Shown here: one piece after another, positions 45,216 to 53,397 of the stretch
Layout: each line of letters starts with the position of its first letter
How positions within the stretch are numbered: position 1 is the first letter of the stretch
Assembly (NCBI RefSeq): GCF_017996735.1
Contig: NZ_JAGOGJ010000008.1
Coordinates: 1 to 64,000 of the forward strand
DNA: 64,000 nucleotides
Reading direction: 5' to 3'
DNA from: Niveispirillum sp.
GTDB taxonomy: Bacteria > Pseudomonadota > Alphaproteobacteria > Azospirillales > Azospirillaceae
Translations under genes and position numbers: made by a program
The notes under the pieces: model-generated
What the model saw: only the letters and a program-made list of their open reading frames with translations
What the model was told of the DNA's origin: nothing
The model's database searches: none

Positions 45216-48140
45216 GTGGATAACTGTATCTGCCACCTGGATTGGGACCCGCACCCGCAGGATCTCTATTGCAGCCTCTGCGGTTTCAGCCATGCCATGA
45301 TATTGGCGCGGGTCGTGGACGGGTTGCAGTTCAATGAAAATGCCCAACCGAAGCCGGTTTCCATTGAACTGCGCAATGCCGGGCGGATTCCGGTTCTTGG
45401 TGGCGACCTCACCATCGTCGCCATCAACGGGACAGAGTTGCTGCGCGAAACGGTGCCGCCAGACGCGATAGAGATGCCGGGTGATGCCTGGACCTTCAAC
45501 TGGTCGCCCGACATCCCCGCCGCACCGCTCCTTGCCTATGTTCGGTTTCGTCCGGCCCATGCACGGGAACCGCAAACTCTCGGCCGTGTCGGTCTGCGAC
45601 TGCCACTTGCCACCCTGACCCTTCTGGAACGTTCGATCGTCGTGAGCCGGGACGTGCTGCTGTCAGAAAACACGACAGTCGCTCTGACCTTGTGCCTGGC
45701 CAGGGGATTGATGGCACGGCCGCAAAACATCGAGATCGAGGGGGCGGGCCTGTCGCAAAAGGACCTGCTGGTCGTGCTTCCCGCCGGCAGTGACTTGCTG
45801 ACCCAGGCGAACGACCGGTACGTGATCTCTCTGTCCATCACGCCCCCGTTGCGTGACCAGTTGCTGGGAAATCCTTCCGGCCTGGACCTGACACTGCGTT
45901 TCTCCCTCTCCAGCAACGACATCAATCGCATCCCGTTCCGACTGACCCCAGACACCCCTGCGAGCCTGCGGATCAGCGTTCCCCTGGTCTGGCATCTGCA
46001 GGCAGGCCGCGGCGGTCATGTGTTCGTCACCATCACGAATGTGGGGGGCATCCCTGCCCGGGTCACGGAGATGGCGTTGGAACTTGCCATGCCTCCACAG
46101 GGCGCCACCCAGTCGATCACTTGTCAGGCCGATTACCCCGCCGATGGCTTCATTCTGGAACCGGCAGGCGAGCGGGTGATCCGTATGAAACTGTCGGCAC
46201 AGCCCGAAAGACCCCGGATACAGCGTGGCGAAGTGCGGGTGATGGAGGAAGGCTGCGGGGTGCCGGCTATCGCCAGGGCATCCGTCACCATCATCACACA
46301 TCCGCATCGCAAATTCGGCGGTCTGGTCGCCGTGGATTTCGGAACAACCGAAACGGCCGTGTCAATCAGGCGGCAGGATCTGTCCAGCCGCGCCGAGACA
46401 TTCCGCCTCGATGCGCCATCGCCTTATCTGCCCACTGCAATCGCATATCGGATCGGGGCGGCCGGGAAACTGGAGCAGGTGATCGGCCGTGAAGCACTCT
46501 CCTGCTTTGGGTCTGACCAGGGGGACACCCAGGTATTCGAAGGGTTGAAATGGCGGATGGACGAGGCCGACCCGGTCTTCCTGCCGGATGGCACAGACCG
46601 GCAGATGCTTGAAATCGTGGGCGACTATCTGAGGAACGTGAAGACGTTCATCGAAGAAGAGGTCACCATCGGCGCGAATGTGACCGGTGCGGTCGTAACC
46701 GTCCCCTCCCGCTTCTCCCCGACCCAGATGCGCGCACTGCTGGAGGCTTTCGAACTGGCGGGCCTCGAACCGCAACCGCTTGAAATCGCCGGCGCACGGG
46801 TACTGGCCTCGGAAAGCTGGGCACCGGCCAGTCTGGCATTGCCGTTGACGGTAACGGCGGAATGGGCGCACAGGGCCTTCAACGGACCACTCCTGCCCGA
46901 TGTCGCAGCCGGCAACGTTTTCGGCCTGATCACCTTCGATATGGGCGGCGGCAGTACGGATGTGTCGGCCTTCCGCCTCGCCATCAACGACCATTCCGAC
47001 GTCGTTGTCGAAGAGGTGTTCACCGATGGCAGCAATGCGGTGTCGGGCAACGTCATTTCTTCCCTGCTCACACGCGCCCTGATGCCATCACTGCGGGCAG
47101 CGATGCTTCGGCGACTTGTCCTGGAAAGCGATGTACCCATCGTGCCCTACTGGCAGAGGTGGGCGGAACCGGAGGCTGATACGCTGGCCGCGACCAATGG
47201 TCATGCCCTGGCTCGGCTCGTGCTGACATTGCAGAGCAGCTTGGCCTTTGCCCGCCTGGGCGATTTTGACGCCTTGGACAACGCGGTTATCCATACGCAA
47301 ATTCAAAGAATAGAGGCCGACCTTCGCGCGGACGCCCGGTTGCCGGACTTGGAATTCACGGACCGGGCTGGCCGCCCTCACCGGTTCAGTTGGGTTGGCG
47401 ACGACCTGTCCCTGGATTTGCAACAGTTTCTCACGGCCTTTGCCACGGGGCCGGGCCAGGCGGCACGCACGCTGATCCGCAATGCTGTTACTGCCCTGAA
47501 CCGGTATCCCGGCCGGCGCGATACACGCATCGTCATGTCGGGACGCGGCAGCCTGTTTCCCTTCATCAGTTCGGCACTGAACGCCGAGTTGAAGTCACTC
47601 GACCTGAACAGCGCCGAAGTCCGGGTACGCATGTCGGATGAGATGTTGAAGCCCATCACAAGTCTCGGAGCCCTGATTTTGGCGGATGTCCTGCCGCATG
47701 CACCGAATATCCGCTTCTCGTCCGGGCAATCAGGCTGGTTCGGGTTCCAAGGAGCACCCGACGCCACCAGCGGCGACTTCACCTTTATCTCCTTGGGAGA
47801 AGGAATGCCCAAGGACAGCCCGATGGTGGCGCCGTTGCCCGGTTCCTGGTCGGGGCGTTTCCGGCTCATCCTCGGCATGGCACGCGACCAGAGCGGCACT
47901 TTGGGGACTGCGGGCTTCAAACCTTATTTCAGTAGTGACGTCAGCCTGAAAAAATCCGGCGGAGCCGCGCGGTTCGTGCGTGTGGAAGCGGATGGCGAAC
48001 TGGCGTTGCGGATCGGGGTGGTCGAAGCCGATGGGACCGAACAGGCCTTGACCGCGTCCGAATGGCTGTTCGAACACCGCATCGGCCTGTTGCCGGCCGG
48101 TTACCATCGCCGTAATCCCCCCATGGAGAACCCGATATGA
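45216..48140 (+). CDS. Hsp70-like ATPase with N-terminal zinc ribbon (974 aa)
   Basis: I use the GTG at 45216, just after the previous stop, with GGAG 7 nt upstream; this yields DNCICHLDWDP...LYCSLCGF, a zinc ribbon at the very N-terminus. Residues about 30-390 look like two or three Ig-like beta domains. From about residue 368 the actin-fold ATPase runs: phosphate-1 loop GLVAVDFGTTETAVSI, FIEEEVTIGANVTGAVVTVPSRF, phosphate-2 GLITFDMGGGSTDVSAF, and adenosine motif IVMSGRGSLFPFI. Both catalytic loops look intact. It differs from DnaK in lacking the usual substrate-binding domain and in having N-terminal beta domains instead. Confidence 0.87.
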   Translation: MDNCICHLDWDPHPQDLYCSLCGFSHAMILARVVDGLQFNENAQPKPVSIELRNAGRIPVLGGDLTIVAINGTELLRETVPPDAIEMPGDAWTFNWSPDIPAAPLLAYVRFRPAHAREPQTLGRVGLRLPLATLTLLERSIVVSRDVLLSENTTVALTLCLARGLMARPQNIEIEGAGLSQKDLLVVLPAGSDLLTQANDRYVISLSITPPLRDQLLGNPSGLDLTLRFSLSSNDINRIPFRLTPDTPASLRISVPLVWHLQAGRGGHVFVTITNVGGIPARVTEMALELAMPPQGATQSITCQADYPADGFILEPAGERVIRMKLSAQPERPRIQRGEVRVMEEGCGVPAIARASVTIITHPHRKFGGLVAVDFGTTETAVSIRRQDLSSRAETFRLDAPSPYLPTAIAYRIGAAGKLEQVIGREALSCFGSDQGDTQVFEGLKWRMDEADPVFLPDGTDRQMLEIVGDYLRNVKTFIEEEVTIGANVTGAVVTVPSRFSPTQMRALLEAFELAGLEPQPLEIAGARVLASESWAPASLALPLTVTAEWAHRAFNGPLLPDVAAGNVFGLITFDMGGGSTDVSAFRLAINDHSDVVVEEVFTDGSNAVSGNVISSLLTRALMPSLRAAMLRRLVLESDVPIVPYWQRWAEPEADTLAATNGHALARLVLTLQSSLAFARLGDFDALDNAVIHTQIQRIEADLRADARLPDLEFTDRAGRPHRFSWVGDDLSLDLQQFLTAFATGPGQAARTLIRNAVTALNRYPGRRDTRIVMSGRGSLFPFISSALNAELKSLDLNSAEVRVRMSDEMLKPITSLGALILADVLPHAPNIRFSSGQSGWFGFQGAPDATSGDFTFISLGEGMPKDSPMVAPLPGSWSGRFRLILGMARDQSGTLGTAGFKPYFSSDVSLKKSGGAARFVRVEADGELALRIGVVEADGTEQALTASEWLFEHRIGLLPAGYHRRNPPMENPI

Positions 48141-49894
48141 GCCGTCGATGGGGCCTTTGCCGGATAACCGCGCGCTTGTTTAGCGTGGCGCTCGCCCTCA
48201 GCCTGTCGTGCCTGTACCCCCTGGTCGCGGCCGCCCAGACGGGGGACCCGGTCCAGGCTTGGTCCTACATCGCTGTTTTCGATGGCAATAATATAAGTGA
48301 ATGCCAGGTGCCACGGGCGGCCGGGGCGCAATGGGCGAAGGGCACCTACCGGCTTCTGCTTCGTTTGCGTCAAGGCGCGCAAGTACAGGTGTTTGCCGGG
48401 GGCTTGGTGATTAACGACGACGGAACAGTGGGTCAATGGGTAGAGTGGAAAGGGAATGAGCCACTTCTGTCCGGACCGGAGAACAAGGTCCCAGCCGGAA
48501 TCGACAAGCTGAAACCATGGCTGAAGGAGGGCGCATCCTGGCAGGAGCTGTTCTCCCTCCTGTGCGGCAGCGAAGTCGATATGAAGGACGAGAAAGGGAT
48601 TGGCAGCCGTCTATGGCGACTGGACCGGCAATTCGCCACCGGCGCCATGGAACGAGCTGACCTTGAGCAACTCGCTGACGGCTTCGGCGGACCGTCGCAA
48701 CTTGGCGATGCCATAGATCCGGGCAAAGCGATCATGGACTGGATTAATAAAGAAGAGTCCGGTCTAATTGAAAAGCTAGGCCTAAAAGACATTAATGTCT
48801 CGAAAACCGAATCCCTGCACAAGCTCACCTTCAAGATGGCCAACGATGCAGGCCGGATTAAATTGCCCGCCCCGCCAAACGGCGGCACTGTTCGGACGAC
48901 AACGGCACCAGCAACAGCGGGACCGGCAGGACCGGCAGGACCGGCAGGACCGGCAGGACCGGCAGGACCGGCAGGACCGGCAGGACCGGCAGGACCGGCA
49001 GGACCGGCAGGATCTGGCGGATGGGTGACTGCCCTTACCATCATAAATTTCCTGATGTCATCAGGCTGTCTTGCTTTGATTTTAGTTATGAGGCGATATG
49101 AATACACAAAAAATGAGGATTCAGACAATAACATTAAAATGCAACTCCAAATATATGACAATAAAATCAACGAACATTTAAGTGAATACTCAAAATATCA
49201 CACCGAACTCATCAATGTTCTCGGGAGGGAATTACGAGACCTCCAAGACAAACCAATAGAAAAAACAAATGAAATCAGTCTGTTGCGGGAAGAAGTCGCA
49301 ATCAACCTGAACGCCGCCATCATGCGCCTACAGGCGCAAATCAATGCGCTAAAACCGGAAAAGGGCGGGCAGCCCGCAAGTGCTCCACCCGATCCGACGG
49401 GTGACGTCGCCATTACAACCGATGACAGGCGGAATTTCAATGAAGGTTGGGGGGACGGGCCGTCGCGGCACCCGGCAGGAGATGTCAAACCGATCAGCCC
49501 GGCATCATCAAATGCTTCGGTCGATGTCTCCACATTCAAGCCCCAATTGCATCGGCTTGTCGATGAACTGGGGCTGACAACCGACGCCGCAATCGCGCTG
49601 AAGAACGTACAGGGAATACCCGCCTTGATCTACTGGTTCCAAAATCACCTGATACCGGCGGGAAGATCATCAGAATATTATCGTTCGATCGATGACAAGT
49701 TTGCAGAATCAAGGCTGCCCTTCACGCTTGTCATGGCGGAGCCTGGCGATGCGATGGACGACAGCCTTCATGAACTGGTCGAACTCCGCGCTCAAACCGG
49801 TCGCTCCAACAGAATTATCGAAATGATGCAACCCGGCGTGGGCACAAAGCAAGGCGTCATAATGGCCAAGGCGCGCGTCGTGGTCAGCCATTGA
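48137..49894 (+). CDS. Membrane protein with collagen-like (Gly-Pro-Ala)10 stalk and coiled coil
   Basis: A 585-residue protein, last gene of the plus arm. Signal peptide (LFSVALALSLSCLYPLVAAAQ), a periplasmic domain of about 220 residues, then ten GPA triplets (residues 262-291) directly before a membrane helix (VTALTIINFLMSSGCLALILVM). A cytoplasmic coiled coil (about 325-400) and a soluble C-terminal domain (about 455-585; HRLVDELGLTTDAAIALKN) follow. The GPA stalk suggests trimerisation. The DNA of the helix and coiled coil is AT-rich (49040-49300). No family is recognised. The ATG at 48137 overlaps the Hsp70-like gene stop. Confidence 0.8.
   Translation: MSRRWGLCRITARLFSVALALSLSCLYPLVAAAQTGDPVQAWSYIAVFDGNNISECQVPRAAGAQWAKGTYRLLLRLRQGAQVQVFAGGLVINDDGTVGQWVEWKGNEPLLSGPENKVPAGIDKLKPWLKEGASWQELFSLLCGSEVDMKDEKGIGSRLWRLDRQFATGAMERADLEQLADGFGGPSQLGDAIDPGKAIMDWINKEESGLIEKLGLKDINVSKTESLHKLTFKMANDAGRIKLPAPPNGGTVRTTTAPATAGPAGPAGPAGPAGPAGPAGPAGPAGPAGPAGSGGWVTALTIINFLMSSGCLALILVMRRYEYTKNEDSDNNIKMQLQIYDNKINEHLSEYSKYHTELINVLGRELRDLQDKPIEKTNEISLLREEVAINLNAAIMRLQAQINALKPEKGGQPASAPPDPTGDVAITTDDRRNFNEGWGDGPSRHPAGDVKPISPASSNASVDVSTFKPQLHRLVDELGLTTDAAIALKNVQGIPALIYWFQNHLIPAGRSSEYYRSIDDKFAESRLPFTLVMAEPGDAMDDSLHELVELRAQTGRSNRIIEMMQPGVGTKQGVIMAKARVVVSH
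48922..49011 (+). repeat. Tandem repeat, ten identical 9-bp units
   Basis: The unit ACCGGCAGG is repeated ten times without a single change, encoding Gly-Pro-Ala triplets in frame. Because the unit is 9 bp, slippage would change stalk length without breaking the frame. Confidence 0.95.
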
Positions 49895-49902
49895 CCTTGA
49901 TA

Positions 49903-49928
49903 CCGGCGGGGCCGCAACACCCCGCCGG
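49903..49928 (+). terminator. Hairpin after the 12-gene cluster
   Basis: CCGGCGGGG (49903-49911) pairs with CCCCGCCGG (49920-49928), 9 bp with an 8-nt loop, starting 9 bp after the last stop of the plus arm. No T run follows. Confidence 0.55.
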
Positions 49929-49984
49929 CACCGTGCCCCCCGATACCCGCGTCGCCCGCATGGCTGGCTCCCCCTCTCAGCGCC

Positions 49985-50012
49985 TTGCTTATAGTAAGCT
50001 AACTTATATTAT
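49985..50012 (+). promoter_or_regulatory. Promoter with embedded MarR-type operator
   Basis: TTGCTT (49985-49990) and TATTAT (50007-50012) are 16 nt apart. The spacer contains TAAG-CTAA-CTTA (49995-50006), an inverted repeat typical of MarR-family operators, so the regulator probably represses its own operon. Transcription would start near 50019, only a couple of nt before the ATG at 50021, giving a practically leaderless mRNA. Confidence 0.6.
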
Positions 50013-50020
50013 GCATAGCC

Positions 50021-50467
50021 ATGAGCAGTCATGAATCCACATTGAACTTTGGCGCCATGCTGACGGACACGTCCCGTCTGCTGCGCAAACGGTTCGACCA
50101 GCGCCTGCGCTTCACGGGCAGCACCCGCGCGCAATGGCACGCCATTTTCAAGATCTCCAAGGCGGAGGGCATGAAACAGGCGGAACTGGCCGACGCGCTG
50201 GATGTGGAGCCGATTACCCTGACCCGTCTTCTGGACCGGATGGAGGAAGGCGGTTGGGTGGTGCGGCAAACCGATCCCAATGACCGGCGCGCCCGCCTGC
50301 TCTACCTGACCGAGAAGGCACACGAGGCCCTGGCCCCCATGCGGGCATTGGCCGACGACCTCTATGAGGAAGCGCTGCATGGCCTGGACAAGGCCGAGCG
50401 CGATCAACTGATGCACCTGCTGTCGCGGGTGCGGACCAATCTTTCCAAAGGTGATGATCATGAGTGA
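50021..50467 (+). CDS. MarR family transcriptional regulator
   Basis: A 148-residue winged-helix regulator. FGAMLTDTSRLLRKRFDQRL forms the dimer helix, MKQAELADALDVEPITLTRLLDRMEEGGWV the HTH, and RQTDPNDRRARLLYLTEKAHE the wing with the conserved DxRxxxxxLT. It is the first gene of the emrAB-like operon and almost certainly its repressor, released by a drug or phenolic ligand. The following gene overlaps its end by 8 bp. Confidence 0.93.
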   Translation: MSSHESTLNFGAMLTDTSRLLRKRFDQRLRFTGSTRAQWHAIFKISKAEGMKQAELADALDVEPITLTRLLDRMEEGGWVVRQTDPNDRRARLLYLTEKAHEALAPMRALADDLYEEALHGLDKAERDQLMHLLSRVRTNLSKGDDHE

Positions 50468-51527
50468 CGTGGCCAAGCGCACCTTGCCCGTCTGGCGCCG
50501 CTTGGCGCTGGGTCTCGCCCTGCCCGTCGTGCTGGCCGGGGTCGGCACCTATGTCTGGGTGACGGGCGGTCGCTATGTCAGCACGGACAATGCCTACATA
50601 AAGCAGGACAAGGTCGCCGTCGCACCGGAGGTGCAGGGATTGGTGACCAATGTGCATGTGGGAGAGAGCATGCGCGTCAAACGGGGCGATGTCCTGTTTG
50701 AAATCGATGCGCAGCCCTACCGCATCGCCCTGGCCCAGGCGGAAGCCGCCATCGCGACGGCCCGGCTGAATGTGGAGCGGATGCGGGCGGACCTGTCGCA
50801 GAAGCGCGCCGAACTGGCGGATGCGGAGCAGGAACAGGATTTCCGGCAGCGCGACCATGATCGTCAGGCCAAGCTTGCCCAGAACGGGTACGCCGCGCAG
50901 TCCAAGCTGGACGAGACCCGCAACCAGTTGCGTTCCGCCGAGCAGGGCGTGGCCAAGGCCCGGCAGGGCGTTGCCGCCGCTCTGGCTGATCTGGGTGGCG
51001 ACCCCGGCATCGCCACCGACAGCCACCCGACCGTGATGCAGGCGCTGGCCGCCCGCGACCGCGCCGCGCTGGATCTGGATCGCACCATCGTGCGGGCGCC
51101 GGCCGATGGCGTGACCAGCCAGACCGACCGGCTGCGCGTGGGCCAATTCGCCTTGCCCGGCCTGTCGATGCTGAGCCTGGTGGAAACCCAGGCCACCTAT
51201 GTTGAAGCGAACGTCAAGGAAACAGACCTTACCCATATGCAGCCGGGCCAGACAGCGACGATCGAACTGGACGCCTATCCCGGCCGCACCCTGACGGCGA
51301 AGATCACCAGCATCGGGGCCGGAACCGGTTCCGAATTCTCCATCCTGCCGGCCCAGAACGCCACCGGCAACTGGGTGAAGGTGGTGCAGCGCGTGCCCGT
51401 GCGCCTGGAACTGGCGGAGGGTGAAAAGGTGCCTCTGCGTGCCGGCCTGTCGGCCAATGTCGAAATCGACACAGGCCACAGCCGCGGCCTTCCCGGCTTC
51501 GCCACCGCGCGGGCGGCGGGCCGGTAA
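50460..51527 (+). CDS. EmrA-like HlyD-family efflux adaptor
   Basis: A 355-residue membrane fusion protein. It has one N-terminal helix (LALGLALPVVLAGVGTYVWV), then GRYVSTDNAYIKQDKVAVAPEVQGLVTNVHVGESMRVKRGDVLFEID, the biotinyl-lipoyl-like domain, then a long coiled coil (residues about 95-190) and a beta-barrel domain with APADGVTSQ. It links the inner-membrane pump to an outer-membrane channel; no tolC-like gene is nearby. I prefer the ATG at 50460, with AAAGG upstream; two codons farther, 50454 is also possible. Confidence 0.92.
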   Translation: MSDVAKRTLPVWRRLALGLALPVVLAGVGTYVWVTGGRYVSTDNAYIKQDKVAVAPEVQGLVTNVHVGESMRVKRGDVLFEIDAQPYRIALAQAEAAIATARLNVERMRADLSQKRAELADAEQEQDFRQRDHDRQAKLAQNGYAAQSKLDETRNQLRSAEQGVAKARQGVAAALADLGGDPGIATDSHPTVMQALAARDRAALDLDRTIVRAPADGVTSQTDRLRVGQFALPGLSMLSLVETQATYVEANVKETDLTHMQPGQTATIELDAYPGRTLTAKITSIGAGTGSEFSILPAQNATGNWVKVVQRVPVRLELAEGEKVPLRAGLSANVEIDTGHSRGLPGFATARAAGR

Positions 51528-51542
51528 AGCGGGAGAACCGCC

Positions 51543-53066
51543 ATGACCGCTCAGTCCCCTCCCCTTAAACACGGTCCGCTGACGGTTGCGATCATGCTGG
51601 CGACCGTCATGCAGGTGCTGGACACCACCATCGCCAATGTCGCCCTGCCCAGCATGCAGGGCAGTTTGGGCGCCGCACAGGACAGCATCACCTGGGTGCT
51701 GACCTCCTATATCGTGGCCTCCGCCATCATGACACCTGTGACGGGCTGGCTTGCCGACCGGATCGGGTTGAAGCAATTGTTTCTGGTATCCGTGGTGGGC
51801 TTCACCGTCACCTCCATGCTGTGCGGCACGGCGGGAAGCCTGACGGAGATGGTGGTCTGGCGGCTGGCGCAGGGTGTGTTCGGCGCCGCCCTGGTACCGC
51901 TGTCACAGACGGTTCTGCTGAATATCAACCCACCCGAACGCCATGGACAGGCCATGGCCATGTGGGGGGCGGGTGTCATGGTCGGGCCCGTGATCGGCCC
52001 CACCCTGGGCGGCTGGCTGACGGAAAGCCTCAACTGGCGTTGGGTCTTCTACATCAATGTGCCGATCGGTATCATCGCCTTCCTTGGCATCCTGGCATGG
52101 CTGCCGAACGCACAGAAGCGCCAGCGTGGGTTTGATTTCATCGGCTTTGCGCTGCTGTCCATCGGCGTTGGCGCCCTGCAATTGATGCTGGACCGGGGTG
52201 AACAACTGGACTGGTTCGCGGCCACGGAAATCTGGATCGAACTGGGCATATCGGTGTCGGCGTTCTGGGCCTTCGGGGTGCATATGCTGACGGCGGAAAA
52301 GCCCTTTTTGCCGCCGCATCTGCTGCGGGACCGCAACCTGCTGCTGGGCCTGGTCTTCATCTTCGTCATCGGCATCGTGGTCCTGGCGGCCATGGCGCTG
52401 CTGCCGCCCATGCTGCAACGGCTGATGGGCTATCCCACCATCACCACCGGCATGGTCATGGCCCCCCGTGGCGTGGGCGTCATGGTCTCCATGCTGATGG
52501 TCGGGCGTCTCATGCGCGTGGTCGATCCCCGGCTGCTGATCCTGACGGGCCTCTGCGTCACGGGCTGGTCGCTGCACATGATGACCGGGTTCACCATCGT
52601 GATGGGCAGCATGCCCATCATCCTCTCGGGCGTCATCCAGGGATTGGGGATCGGCATGGTCTTTGTACCGCTGTCCACCCTGGCCTTCGCCACCCTGGCC
52701 CCGGCCGACCGGGCCGATGCCGCCGGCATGTTCAGCCTTGTCCGCAACCTGGGCAACAGCCTGGGTGTCTCCGTCGTCACGGCGGCGCTGGCCCATTTTA
52801 CCCAGGTGAACCACGCCGAACTGGCGGCCCATGTCAGCCCCTTCAATCCGAATGTGGAGGGGCCGCTGACCATGGCGGGCCAGGCGGCGCCCGAATTGCT
52901 GGCCGCCGCCGACCTGATGGTCAACCAACAGGCAGCCATGATCGCCTATATCAATGATTTCAAGCTGATGATGCTGGTAACCCTGGGAGCCATCCCCCTG
53001 CTGCTGCTGCTGCGCAAGCCGAAGGCTGCGGCACCGGACGACCACCATGCCGCAATCATGGAATGA
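51543..53066 (+). CDS. EmrB-like DHA2 multidrug efflux permease
   Basis: A 507-residue, 14-helix MFS transporter. It has MQVLDTTIANVALPSMQGSLG (motif D1), GWLADRIGLKQLFLVSV (motif A), RLAQGVFGAALVPLSQ (motif B) and GVMVGPVIGPTLGGWLTESLNWRWVFYINVPIG (motif C), all characteristic of EmrB. With EmrA it should export hydrophobic drugs or phenolics by proton antiport. The spacing of 15 bp to the emrA-like gene and the shared MarR gene define the operon. Confidence 0.94.
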   Translation: MTAQSPPLKHGPLTVAIMLATVMQVLDTTIANVALPSMQGSLGAAQDSITWVLTSYIVASAIMTPVTGWLADRIGLKQLFLVSVVGFTVTSMLCGTAGSLTEMVVWRLAQGVFGAALVPLSQTVLLNINPPERHGQAMAMWGAGVMVGPVIGPTLGGWLTESLNWRWVFYINVPIGIIAFLGILAWLPNAQKRQRGFDFIGFALLSIGVGALQLMLDRGEQLDWFAATEIWIELGISVSAFWAFGVHMLTAEKPFLPPHLLRDRNLLLGLVFIFVIGIVVLAAMALLPPMLQRLMGYPTITTGMVMAPRGVGVMVSMLMVGRLMRVVDPRLLILTGLCVTGWSLHMMTGFTIVMGSMPIILSGVIQGLGIGMVFVPLSTLAFATLAPADRADAAGMFSLVRNLGNSLGVSVVTAALAHFTQVNHAELAAHVSPFNPNVEGPLTMAGQAAPELLAAADLMVNQQAAMIAYINDFKLMMLVTLGAIPLLLLLRKPKAAAPDDHHAAIME

Positions 53067-53140
53067 CGGGTAGGCATCGGCGGCACTTTCCATTCGCACG
53101 AAGGTTGCACTACTCTGGTCTCATCGGAAGGGGTGACGGG

Positions 53141-53395
53141 ATGAGCGACGCGATCCGGCAAATAAGGGCACGTGCCCGGCGCAAGGCGGCGGGGCTTGTG
53201 CGTCTTGAGTTCTGGGTACCGGCCGACCGCCGGGAGGAGGTGCGCACCGCCGTTGCCGCCATTCTGGCCGCGGATGCCGGTCTTGCGGAACCGATGCGCG
53301 AGCCGGAAACGGCCGACGGCGCATCCGGCGACAATGCGCCCGTGGTCCAACGCCGCCAGCGGCTGATCACCGATATCGACGGTTTGCTGGACTGA
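53141..53395 (+). CDS. Small basic protein, possibly an orphan ribbon-helix-helix/antitoxin-like protein
   Basis: An 84-residue protein starting at ATG 53141 with GGAAGGGG upstream. The segment RARARRKAAGLVRLEFWVPADRREEVR resembles the strand-helix start of MazE-like or other ribbon-helix-helix antitoxins (LRPVQIWVPDTR type). The C-terminal half is acidic and unordered. No toxin gene is beside it; it follows the emrB-like gene by 74 bp and converges with the solute-binding protein gene. The DNA-binding assignment is tentative. Confidence 0.6.
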   Translation: MSDAIRQIRARARRKAAGLVRLEFWVPADRREEVRTAVAAILAADAGLAEPMREPETADGASGDNAPVVQRRQRLITDIDGLLD

Positions 53396-53397
53396 CC

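Noticed and set aside
48922..49011. Possible CRISPR array or minisatellite of non-coding type
   Set aside because: The 9-bp units have no spacers and read in frame as Gly-Pro-Ala inside a convincing gene.
31531..50020. Integrative element carrying the 12-gene cluster
   Set aside because: No integrase, transposase, tRNA gene or matching direct repeat was found at the borders; transfer remains possible by composition only.
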